Assembly (NCBI GenBank): GCA_038236965.1
Contig: JBBRZF010000053.1
Coordinates: 1-19,412, forward strand
DNA length: 19,412 nt
Source: JBBRZF01 sp038236965
GTDB lineage: Bacteria > Acidobacteriota > Terriglobia > Terriglobales > Acidobacteriaceae
Direction: 5' to 3'
The number at the start of each line of letters is the position of its first letter. The stretch's first letter is position 1. The notes beneath the pieces were generated by a model. It saw nothing but the letters and a program-made list of their open reading frames with translations. It did not search any database and had not been told where the DNA came from. Made by a program: the position numbers and the translations under genes. This document shows positions 7,836 to 13,539 of the stretch, one piece after another.

Positions 7836-8837
7836 TCAAGCCGCTTGAGCCTTCGTCAACATCGCAAAGAACTCGCGAATCAACCGCTTGTCCCACAATC
7901 CCTGCGAAGCCTCGTACAACATGATCTGCTGTGCCTCTTCGTGCGACCGTGCCGGCTTATAAGGACGCATCGTCCTCAGCGCGTCGTATACATCCACCAC
8001 TTGCAGTACCCGCGCCAGCATCGGTATTTCCTCCCCGCCGATTCCGTCTGGATACCCGCTTCCATCCCAGTGTTCGTGATGGTGCCGGATAATCGGCATC
8101 ACGAGGCGCAGCGAACGCAACGGATGGCAGATGTTTTCTCCGATGACCGGATGCTGCTTCATGAGCTTCCAGTCTTCGGCGGAAAGATTCACGTGCTTTT
8201 TCAGAATCTCGTCCGGAATCGCGATCTTCCCCAGGTCGTGCAGATACCCGCCACGCTTCAGCGCCACCAGCGAGTCCTCGTCCATTCCCAGATGCGCGCC
8301 CAAGTCGCTCGCATAACGTGACAGTCGCTCGCAGTGTCCTTCCGTATACGGATCGCGTGACTCAACGCTCAATCCCAGCGTGCACAGCACGGCCTCTGCG
8401 TTATCCAGTTCATCCGTGAAATCCTTCAGCTTCAACAGGGACTTCACTCGCGCAAACAGTTCTTCGGGAAAAATCGGCTTGTTCAGAAAATCGTCCGCGC
8501 CCGCTTCGATGCCGCGTATCTTGTCCTCGCGGTCGGTCAGTCCCGTGATCATCACCACCGGAATCAACCGCGTCGTCGCATCGTCCTTCCATTCGCGACA
8601 CAGCTCGTAACCCGACTTGCCCGGCATGATCACGTCCAGCAAAACCAGGTCAGGCGGACGCTTCTGCATCAGTCTGGCTGCGTCGTTGGCATTCGAGGCT
8701 GTCTCCACCTCATACCCGCGCATGCTCAGCAACTCACGCATCAGAACAGTATTGTCCTTATTGTCATCCACCACCAGAATCAGCGGCGGACGCCGACGGC
8801 CAAGCGTGTCTTTCATCGCTTTCAATGGGAGTACCAC
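7836..8837 (-). CDS. Response regulator with HD-GYP cyclic-di-GMP phosphodiesterase domain
   Basis: This 333-residue cytoplasmic two-domain regulator begins with a receiver domain: acidic pocket D24/D25, phospho-acceptor D68 in LVLLDVIMPG, T98 in VVMITG and K120 in LNKP. A short helical linker leads to an HD-GYP domain with HD at 200-201 (GYLHDLGKIAIPDE), HHHEHWDGSGYPDG (252-265) and VVDVYDALRT. The metal ligands and the GYP signature are present, so cyclic-di-GMP hydrolysis under control of a sensor kinase is the expected role. No kinase is in the window. The start is GTG 8837, supported by AGAGGG just upstream; an internal ATG at 8816 would also keep the whole receiver domain. A degenerate ACTC-rich stretch follows the stop, and no clear terminator was seen. 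Confidence 0.94.
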   Translation of the reverse strand: MVLPLKAMKDTLGRRRPPLILVVDDNKDNTVLMRELLSMRGYEVETASNANDAARLMQKRPPDLVLLDVIMPGKSGYELCREWKDDATTRLIPVVMITGLTDREDKIRGIEAGADDFLNKPIFPEELFARVKSLLKLKDFTDELDNAEAVLCTLGLSVESRDPYTEGHCERLSRYASDLGAHLGMDEDSLVALKRGGYLHDLGKIAIPDEILKKHVNLSAEDWKLMKQHPVIGENICHPLRSLRLVMPIIRHHHEHWDGSGYPDGIGGEEIPMLARVLQVVDVYDALRTMRPYKPARSHEEAQQIMLYEASQGLWDKRLIREFFAMLTKAQAA

Positions 8838-8943
8838 CGGCCCTCTAAGGTTGCACGTACGGCGTGGTTATCTGTGGAAATAAGCACTGGAAGCCGATTC
8901 CCAGCCTTGTAGCTCTTCTAATATCGCGTTACTCTGTCCCGTT

Positions 8944-9630
8944 ATGCGAAAACTCTTCTTATTCACCGCTGTCTTCATCTGTGCTGGTTGCACGTTGCTC
9001 GCCGCTGCCGCCGCCAAGCCCAAGATCATAGCCTTCGGCAAGTCGATGTCCGTCAAACTCTTCGTCGGCCCAACCGAAGACAAGACCGTGGACATGAAGG
9101 TGCGCCCCCTCATGGTCGACGCCAAAATAAAGGAATTCACCACCGGAGAGCCACACGAAGTCACCGATCGCCTTTTCGTCGTGCGACGCTCATTCCGGGT
9201 GAACAACAATCTTCCCGTCGAAGAAGACGCCCCCGTAGGCCAGCGCAAACAGCCAAAGTGGATGTGGCAGCGCGGAGGATGGCTCCTCGTCGATCGCACC
9301 ACCGCCCGCATCAGCCAGATAAATCTGCCCGACTTCGATCCTTTTTACTCGGAAGCATCCTGGTTCCGCGACTACGTCGCCTACTGCGGAGTCTCCGACA
9401 ACGCCGAAAAACTCTTCGTCGTAGTGACTCAGCTCGGACGCAAAAAGCCCATCCTCCGCCGCGAACTCGGCCCGGCCACCCAGGGCGAGCTTCCCGACGC
9501 CGATTGCGCAGCTCCCGTCTGGGAACGTCAACCCAACCGCGTAACCTTCCAGCCCAAAAAAGGCGAGCCCATCAGCTTCACCGTCCGAGGCCACGCCGCC
9601 GACTCCGCCCCCGGCTCCGACGACGACTAA
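8944..9630 (+). CDS. Exported hypothetical protein
   Basis: The 228-residue protein opens with MRKLFLFTAVFICAGC, a short hydrophobic export signal. Cleavage after the Ala run (about residue 24) is likely. C16 in ICAGC only partly fits a lipobox, so lipidation is uncertain. The rest is a soluble, probably beta-rich domain with GKSMSVKLFVGP, WMWQRGGWLLVDRTT and WFRDYVAYCGVSD, ending in an acidic SDDD tail. No catalytic motif or named family was recognised. No good ribosome site precedes the ATG; TAATAT about 19 bases upstream is a possible -10 box without a clear -35. It is divergent from the HD-GYP gene, with 106 bases between them that must hold both promoters. Codon use is typical of the neighbouring genes. 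Confidence 0.8.
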   Translation: MRKLFLFTAVFICAGCTLLAAAAAKPKIIAFGKSMSVKLFVGPTEDKTVDMKVRPLMVDAKIKEFTTGEPHEVTDRLFVVRRSFRVNNNLPVEEDAPVGQRKQPKWMWQRGGWLLVDRTTARISQINLPDFDPFYSEASWFRDYVAYCGVSDNAEKLFVVVTQLGRKKPILRRELGPATQGELPDADCAAPVWERQPNRVTFQPKKGEPISFTVRGHAADSAPGSDDD

Positions 9631-9652
9631 ATCCAAATGCGGCGCGAGAGCC

Positions 9653-9700
9653 TTCGCCCTTGCACTTGCCCGATGTGGCGCGAGCGCCCTCGCTCGCGGC
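9653..9700. repeat. Dispersed hairpin element, copy B
   Basis: It matches copy A at 6703: TTCGCCCTTGCACTTGCC, then GTGG, then a hairpin followed by GCGGCC. Here the stem is CGCGAGCG/CGCTCGCG (9679-9686 with 9691-9698) around a CCCT loop. The stem sequence differs from copy A but is fully paired in both. Confidence 0.65.
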
Positions 9701-9737
9701 CTTCGCCTCTGACTTTATGGAGGTTGGTTTCGGTGGA

Positions 9738-9795
9738 AGCGCCGGGCCTTAGCCCGGCGAATAAGACCAGGCCCCAGAGGGCTTTAGCCCCGGCG
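9738..9795. repeat. Two REP-like palindromes in tandem
   Basis: CGCCGGGC-CTTA-GCCCGGCG (9740-9759) is followed 19 bases later by GGGCT-TT-AGCCC (9779-9790), then CGGCG. Both share a GGGCYTTAGCCC core and a CGGCG edge. Such GGGCTTTAGCCC palindromes are, from memory, frequent between genes in Acidobacteriota. Confidence 0.65.
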
Positions 9796-9806
9796 TATTT
9801 CCTCCC

Positions 9807-9832
9807 AAAGAAATGGGCGGCCGAGGCCGCCC
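9807..9832 (-). terminator. Intrinsic terminator of the Arg/Asp-rich protein gene
   Basis: A perfect GGGCGGCC/GGCCGCCC stem (9815-9822 with 9825-9832), folding as 7 bp with a 4-base loop, is followed on the minus strand by ATTTCTTT. Confidence 0.75.
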
Positions 9833-9837
9833 CCTCC

Positions 9838-9865
9838 CTACTCGCTACTCCCTACTCACTTCTTA
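9838..9865. repeat. Heptamer tandem repeat (CTACTCN) overlapping a stop codon
   Basis: CTACTCG, CTACTCC, CTACTCA and the weaker CTTCTTA follow one another without gaps. The third unit contains the TGA stop of the minus-strand gene (9856-9858). The arrangement stop, repeat, GGCCGCC terminator is the same as at 6824-6911 and 3140-3220. Confidence 0.75.
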
Positions 9866-10341
9866 CGACCTCGGTGATCATCCTGGTCATGGTCCTTGCG
9901 TTTGCGATCTCTGTCCCGATCTCTATCTCGCCAATCCCGTCCCGGCGTACAACCCACCTTTTTCGCCTGGCCCGGAGGAACATCGCATCCGTCCCAACCT
10001 TTTTTCTTTCCCTTGTTCCAGCCTGGATGACTGTTCTGATTTCGTCTTATCCAGTCGCTGTCATGGCGCCGGTCGCGGTCTCGGTCCCTATCGGGATTGC
10101 GCCGATACACAGGCGTGGTTGTGCCCGTCTGCGGAGTGTTCGCCGAAACTCGCGTCTGTCGTCCGAAAATGATTGGTCCCGGCTTGGTGTCCTGCTGCTG
10201 CGGTTGCAGATTGAACCTCCCGGCAGGCTGTTGCGTTACCGGTTTCTTGCCGAATATCTGTGGGCCTTGCGTTTGAGCCATCGCAGCGCTGCTCATCAAT
10301 GCCACCGTAACTGCCATTCCCAACCAGAATTGTTTTCGCAT
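9856..10341 (-). CDS. Exported Arg/Asp-rich low-complexity protein
   Basis: This 161-residue protein begins MRKQFWLGMAVTVALMSSAAMA, a clear signal peptide cut before QTQ. The mature part contains two short repeats (GPQIFGKK and GPIIFGRQ), a Gln/Thr-rich stretch, then two alternating Arg/Asp runs (NPDRDRDRDRR and RDWRDRDRDRDRKRK) separated by WDGCDVPPGQAKKVGC. It ends in a His/Asp/Arg/Lys tail. The two cysteines could form a disulfide. PPGQAKK resembles short motifs of small periplasmic proteins such as the RcnB group, but this is too weak to assign a function. I start it at ATG 10341 because AGGAGAGG lies 6 bases upstream and the signal peptide begins there; an in-frame start at 10368 adds only nine residues. 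A sigma-54-like promoter sits just upstream. Confidence 0.8.
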   Translation of the reverse strand: MRKQFWLGMAVTVALMSSAAMAQTQGPQIFGKKPVTQQPAGRFNLQPQQQDTKPGPIIFGRQTRVSANTPQTGTTTPVYRRNPDRDRDRDRRHDSDWIRRNQNSHPGWNKGKKKGWDGCDVPPGQAKKVGCTPGRDWRDRDRDRDRKRKDHDQDDHRGRKK

Positions 10342-10376
10342 AAAGTGCCTCTCCTGAAACAAGCACATCTACTCAG

Positions 10377-10393
10377 ATGCAAGACTGGTTCCG
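10377..10393 (-). promoter_or_regulatory. Candidate sigma-54 (RpoN) promoter
   Basis: On the minus strand CGGAAC (10388-10393), five bases, then TTGCAT (10377-10382) match the -24/-12 pattern TGGCAC-N5-TTGCA, with the invariant GG and GC ten bases apart. A start near 10367 would leave a leader of about 26 bases with a good ribosome site before ATG 10341. Confidence 0.45.
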
Positions 10394-10447
10394 AACTTCC
10401 GAGTTATCTATCTCGTTGGAAATCAGCCCTTCTTCTCAGTCCCACCC

Positions 10448-10490
10448 CCTGAATCGACCGCGCAATTCGGCATCTTTTACACGATTCAGG
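10448..10490. repeat. 9-bp perfect inverted repeat upstream of the sigma-54-like promoter
   Basis: CCTGAATCG (10448-10456) and CGATTCAGG (10482-10490) are exact inverse copies separated by 25 bases. They lie about 80-125 bases upstream of the predicted start, where an enhancer-binding activator would sit. The spacing is long for one dimer site. Confidence 0.5.
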
Positions 10491-10516
10491 AACAAACCTG
10501 TAACTTTGCGCACACA

Positions 10517-10544
10517 GCAAAACGGCGAGCCCCTTGGCTCGCCG
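10517..10544 (-). terminator. Intrinsic terminator of the cytochrome c gene
   Basis: A perfect 9-bp stem, CGGCGAGCC with GGCTCGCCG (10523-10531 and 10536-10544), has a 4-base loop. On the minus strand it is followed by TTTTGCTGTG, a short T run. Confidence 0.7.
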
Positions 10545-10564
10545 TCGCTGTTAACCCAGGTTCC

Positions 10565-10879
10565 TTATTTCTTCAGGGTGCGGATGTGTTTTACGACGTC
10601 GGCGATCTGGACGTCGGTAAGCTTTCCCTTGAAGCCCGTCATTTTTCCTTTTCCGTTAGCGATGACCATAGTCAGATCGGCATCGGACATTTTCTGGACA
10701 TCCGCGGAGTTGAGATCGTGGCTGCCCATCTTTTTCGCCATCGCGCCTGCACCGTCGGCTCCGTGACACATTGCGCACTTTGCCTTGTAAGTGTCTTCAC
10801 CCGGCGAAGCCAAAGCGGTTCCGGCAAGCAATGCCATGCTCATCAAAGCGATGGTGGCTTTTGCTACGAATTTCTTCAT
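10565..10879 (-). CDS. Small monoheme cytochrome c, class I
   Basis: This 104-residue electron carrier is exported: MKKFVAKATIALMSMALLAGTALA is a signal peptide cut near residue 25. The single haem site is C35AMCH39. M80 in GKGKMTGF is the likely second axial ligand, and the C-terminal helix VADVVKHIR-like segment (IADVVKHIRTLKK) is typical of class I cytochrome c. It should act in the periplasm as a soluble carrier. A GGAG ribosome site lies 5 bases before the ATG. The leader carries an 8-bp hairpin just upstream of that site. It is transcribed alone, divergently from hemA across 331 bases, and ends at its own terminator. Its redox partner cannot be read from the context. Confidence 0.93.
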   Translation of the reverse strand: MKKFVAKATIALMSMALLAGTALASPGEDTYKAKCAMCHGADGAGAMAKKMGSHDLNSADVQKMSDADLTMVIANGKGKMTGFKGKLTDVQIADVVKHIRTLKK

Positions 10880-11210
10880 TTAGTCTCCTATTTAGGGCTT
10901 GGGGATGGAAATATTCCCAAGTACAGCCAGATACATACCTGCAATCTATAGTCCAGACTCGCGTTCCGGCTCATTCGGCGCAAGTATAGGCACTTAGCAC
11001 CCATCCTGCAAGTGTCTGAAACCCAATGCTCGCGGGAAAAGACACGCATAAAGGGGGAATTCGCTCAATCCCCCCACACTAAGGGCGGTCGCGACATGGC
11101 CAGCTCAACGGCTAAACCGTTATGCAACGTCTACTTACGTCATTAGGTAGCAGGAGGAGTTCTTTGGCAGGTGGGGTGCGAATACACCTGCGGAGTAATG
11201 GAGCTTATTT
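10880..11210. other. Divergent intergenic region between cytochrome c and hemA
   Basis: Besides the hairpin and hemA leader listed separately, this stretch has a G5A/TC5 stem (11053-11058 with 11069-11074) and an AACGG/CCGTT stem near 11107-11121. No known riboswitch class fits; I compared it by eye with cyclic-di-GMP, ZTP and cobalamin motifs. No clear hemA promoter was seen. Confidence 0.5.
10898..10921 (-). promoter_or_regulatory. Hairpin or operator in the cytochrome c leader
   Basis: CTTGGGGA (10898-10905) and TTCCCAAG (10914-10921) form an 8-bp stem with one G-T pair and an 8-base loop, ending about 8 bases before the ribosome site. It could be an operator or a leader hairpin. Confidence 0.4.
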
Positions 11211-11229
11211 GTGGAACCCAGTCTCGTAG
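11151..11229 (+). promoter_or_regulatory. hemA leader: strong Shine-Dalgarno, mini-ORF and hairpin
   Basis: AGGAGGAG (11152-11159) is the best ribosome site in the region but lies over 50 bases before the hemA GTG. It is well placed for TTG 11164, which opens a 21-codon frame ending at TAG 11227-11229, overlapping the hemA start. A 7-bp stem, GCAGGTG/CACCTGC (11167-11173 with 11185-11191), lies inside it. hemA has its own GGAG at 11200-11203. Confidence 0.4.
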
Positions 11230-12509
11230 TCATCGGCCTGAACTTCCGGAGCGCACCGGTATCTGTCCGCGAGCGCTTTTGGATCAGTGACTGCCGTCGC
11301 TACGATGCACTGCACCAATTGGTTCGCTCCGAAGGCATCGACGAAGCAATCGTCCTGACCACTTGTAACCGCACGGAGATCATCGTGTGGGCCAGTGACG
11401 CTGCTGAAGCGGCAAATTCCGTTCTTCGTTTCTTAACGCGTGAATACGATCTGAAGCTTTGCGAATGGTCGAGTTTCTACCGATTGCTGGATGAGATCGC
11501 GTTGCAGCATGTTTTCCGTGTCGCATCCGGATTGGACTCGATGGTGATCGGCGAGTCGGAGATCGCGGAAGCTGTGAAAACCGCATGGCAGATGGCCCAG
11601 AAAGCCGGAACCACCGGACATTTCCTCGATGCCGTCATACAGAAGGCTCTGTCGGTTTCGCAGCGCGTACGCAAGGAAACATCGATCGGCGCGTCGGGAG
11701 CTTCAATCCCGTTTGCCGCATTCGAACTCTGCAAGCAAACTCTGGGCAGCGCGGCGGGACGGAACGTCGTTCTTCTGGGCGCCGGGAAAATGAGCGAGAT
11801 GGCCGCGCGCTACCTGTTGGAGGAAGACGCGAAGTCATTGAAGGTGATCAATCGAACCTTCGAGCACGCTTCCGAGTTGGCAACCAAGCTCGGCGGAACT
11901 CCGGCGACGTTCGACAAGCGCCACGAACACATGAAAGAGGCGGACATCGTGGTCAGCTCGACCTCGTGCCCGCACTTTATCTTCGGCAAGCATGATGCCG
12001 AGTTCATCATGCGCGGCAGAGAAGACCGGCCGCTGGTCATCATCGACCTGGCTGTGCCGCGTAACATCGATCCGCTAGCGCGCAATGTTGCGGGAATCCA
12101 TTTGCATGACATGGACGACGTGGAACGCACCTTGCGCCAGGACCAGACCGACCAGCAGGGCGCAATCGCCGAAGCAAACACGATTCTGCTGGCCGAAGCC
12201 CAGGGATTCCGGCGGAAGTTGACGGCCGAGCACGTTGCCCCCACCATCATCGCCTTGCGCTCGCGGCTCGACGAGATCTGCCGTCAGGAACTTACGCAGA
12301 TGGGCGAGGAATACGGGCCGTTCACCGAGGACCAGCAGAAATCGCTGAAGACCCTGGCCGCACACATCACGCAGCGGATCGCTGGTTCGCTTGCGCGGGA
12401 ATTGAAGGACCTGCCGGAACACTCCGTGCAGGAAGCACTGACTACGGCCGTTCAGCGGCTGTTCAACCTGGAGATGAACCGGACTGTTGTTCCGGCCAAT
12501 CAAGACTGA
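11211..12509 (+). CDS. hemA: Glutamyl-tRNA reductase
   Basis: The enzyme reduces glutamyl-tRNA(Glu) with NADPH to glutamate-1-semialdehyde, the first committed step of the C5 route to haem. The 432-residue length is normal. The catalytic cysteine is C52 in VLTTCNRTEI. GLDSMVIGESEIAEAVKTA is the conserved catalytic-domain signature (about 105-125). VVLLGAGKMSEMAARYL starts the NADPH domain, with VINRT after it, and a helical C-terminal dimerisation domain completes the chain. The start is GTG, with GGAG 7 bases upstream. The gene is monocistronic: the next gene follows a very strong terminator and has its own promoter. Its setting beside cytochrome genes fits haem demand, but shared control is not shown. 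The leader structure is described separately. Confidence 0.97.
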   Translation: MEPSLVVIGLNFRSAPVSVRERFWISDCRRYDALHQLVRSEGIDEAIVLTTCNRTEIIVWASDAAEAANSVLRFLTREYDLKLCEWSSFYRLLDEIALQHVFRVASGLDSMVIGESEIAEAVKTAWQMAQKAGTTGHFLDAVIQKALSVSQRVRKETSIGASGASIPFAAFELCKQTLGSAAGRNVVLLGAGKMSEMAARYLLEEDAKSLKVINRTFEHASELATKLGGTPATFDKRHEHMKEADIVVSSTSCPHFIFGKHDAEFIMRGREDRPLVIIDLAVPRNIDPLARNVAGIHLHDMDDVERTLRQDQTDQQGAIAEANTILLAEAQGFRRKLTAEHVAPTIIALRSRLDEICRQELTQMGEEYGPFTEDQQKSLKTLAAHITQRIAGSLARELKDLPEHSVQEALTTAVQRLFNLEMNRTVVPANQD

Positions 12510-12579
12510 GAAGTGAAAGTCGGAATCCACGTCTGCCGATGATTAGCAGGCAAAGTTGAGCGCCGCTTACGCGCGCTTC

Positions 12580-12623
12580 CCCCGGAACAGGCCAGCGCAG
12601 AGCCTGTTCCGGGGTTCATTTTT
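12580..12623 (+). terminator. Strong intrinsic terminator of hemA
   Basis: A perfect 13-bp stem, CCCCGGAACAGGC (12580-12592) with its inverse (12602-12614), has a 9-base loop and is followed by TTCATTTTT. Confidence 0.95.
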
Positions 12624-12634
12624 CAGCCACCGAT

Positions 12635-12663
12635 TTGAGCCCTCCGCAAGCCCCAAGTACAAT
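12635..12663 (+). promoter_or_regulatory. Promoter of the DinB-fold gene, leaderless type
   Basis: TTGAGC (12635-12640) and TACAAT (12658-12663) have the ideal 17-base spacing. The -10 box ends 7 bases before ATG 12671, so the transcript should begin at the start codon. No ribosome site is present. Confidence 0.65.
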
Positions 12664-12670
12664 CGTCTGC

Positions 12671-13186
12671 ATGATCTCCCGACCGGATGCCGCCGAATAC
12701 GCCTCCTTCTATGCCGATTACGTCAGTCGCGTGCCAGAGGGCGACGTCTGCGAAATTCTCGAAGCGCAACTGCGCGAATACAAAGAGGTCTTCACGCGCG
12801 TCTCCGAAGAATTGGCCGCCAAGCCTCGCAGCGAGAACGAGTGGACGCTGAAACAAGTGCTCGGACACCTCGCCGAAGCCGAACGTATCTTCGGATATCG
12901 AGCGCTGAGGATTTCTCGAGGCGACCAGACTCCTCTCGCCGGATTCGACCAGGACGATTACATGCGCGAGGCGAATTACAACCAGCGCACGGTCCCCGAC
13001 CTGCTCGCAGAATTCGAGCACCTGCGGCGCGCCAATATCTGCCTCTTCCGCTCGCTCGACGAAGCCGCTTCCCGGCGCATCGGAACCGCGAGCGATGCGG
13101 CCGTCTCCGTACGCGCCCTCGTATTTATCACCTCCGGCCACGCAGGCAGGCATCTGCAGTTGGTTCAGGAGCGATACGAACTGTAA
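12671..13186 (+). CDS. DinB/YfiT-fold metalloprotein
   Basis: This 171-residue cytoplasmic protein is predicted to be a four-helix bundle of the DinB/YfiT superfamily. The three expected metal ligands are visible: H66 in WTLKQVLGHLAEAER, and H157 and H161 in TSGHAGRHLQLV. Family members include thiol transferases and many of unknown role, often linked to stress or detoxification, so no substrate can be named. ATG 12671 is chosen because an in-frame upstream start at 12635 would overlap the -35 box. The promoter TTGAGC-N17-TACAAT ends 7 bases before this ATG, implying leaderless translation. The hemA terminator separates it from the upstream gene. A weak small frame follows directly downstream. 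Confidence 0.9.
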   Translation: MISRPDAAEYASFYADYVSRVPEGDVCEILEAQLREYKEVFTRVSEELAAKPRSENEWTLKQVLGHLAEAERIFGYRALRISRGDQTPLAGFDQDDYMREANYNQRTVPDLLAEFEHLRRANICLFRSLDEAASRRIGTASDAAVSVRALVFITSGHAGRHLQLVQERYEL

Positions 13187-13189
13187 GCG

Positions 13190-13384
13190 TTGTTTCGACA
13201 AGCGTTGGAAGTGGCAGCACGCATGCTCGGCTCCGACCCTTCCCGCGGTTACTGCCTGGAGATGATTTGCGCCGATTTCCCTGGCCGGAGCGAGTCTCCA
13301 ATCACCGCGTTACCCACCGAAATGCAGCAGCGATTCCTCGTGAATCTGGCGAGGTCCGAAGACGATGGGCGGCGTGCAGTTTGA
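13190..13384 (+). CDS. Possible small ORF, doubtful
   Basis: A 64-codon frame starts with TTG three bases after the DinB-fold stop. Its third codon positions are moderately G/C-rich, as in real genes here, and it includes GYCLEMICADFPGRSES. There is no ribosome site, no recognised domain and no ATG before codon 12. It could be a coupled small gene, a decayed remnant, or chance. I lean to chance or remnant. Confidence 0.2.
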   Translation: MFRQALEVAARMLGSDPSRGYCLEMICADFPGRSESPITALPTEMQQRFLVNLARSEDDGRRAV

Positions 13385-13539
13385 CACTCTCGCATGACGC
13401 CTCAGGATTCCGCCGGGTTGTATTATGATCTGCGCTTGGCTTTGGTCTAGTCATGGGGAGAGTTCCGGGTTCTCATAGCCACCCTTTATTCTGATAGGCG
13501 CGTACGGGCGAACAACATATCATCAACAAGGTTACAAAA
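13385..13539 (+). promoter_or_regulatory. Upstream region of the GT-C gene
   Basis: The gap from the DinB-fold stop to the next firm gene is 353 bases. TATTAT/TATGAT at 13421-13429 is a plausible -10 box, but no good -35 sits 16-18 bases before it; TTGACA at 13381 is too far. Transcription from there would give a leader of about 100 bases. Nothing else was seen. Confidence 0.25.

Noticed and set aside
9637..10452. 271-codon plus-strand frame across the repeats and the Arg/Asp-rich gene
   Set aside because: It reads through palindromic repeats, a terminator and an antisense gene. No start signal or domain is present.
11041..11160. Possible cyclic-di-GMP, ZTP or cobalamin riboswitch before hemA
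   Set aside because: Fragments such as GGTCGCGAC and GGCTAAACC look suggestive, but the paired and conserved segments required by each class are missing.
12556..13428. 290-codon frame overlapping the DinB-fold gene
   Set aside because: Arg-rich out-of-frame shadow that runs through the hemA terminator and the DinB promoter.
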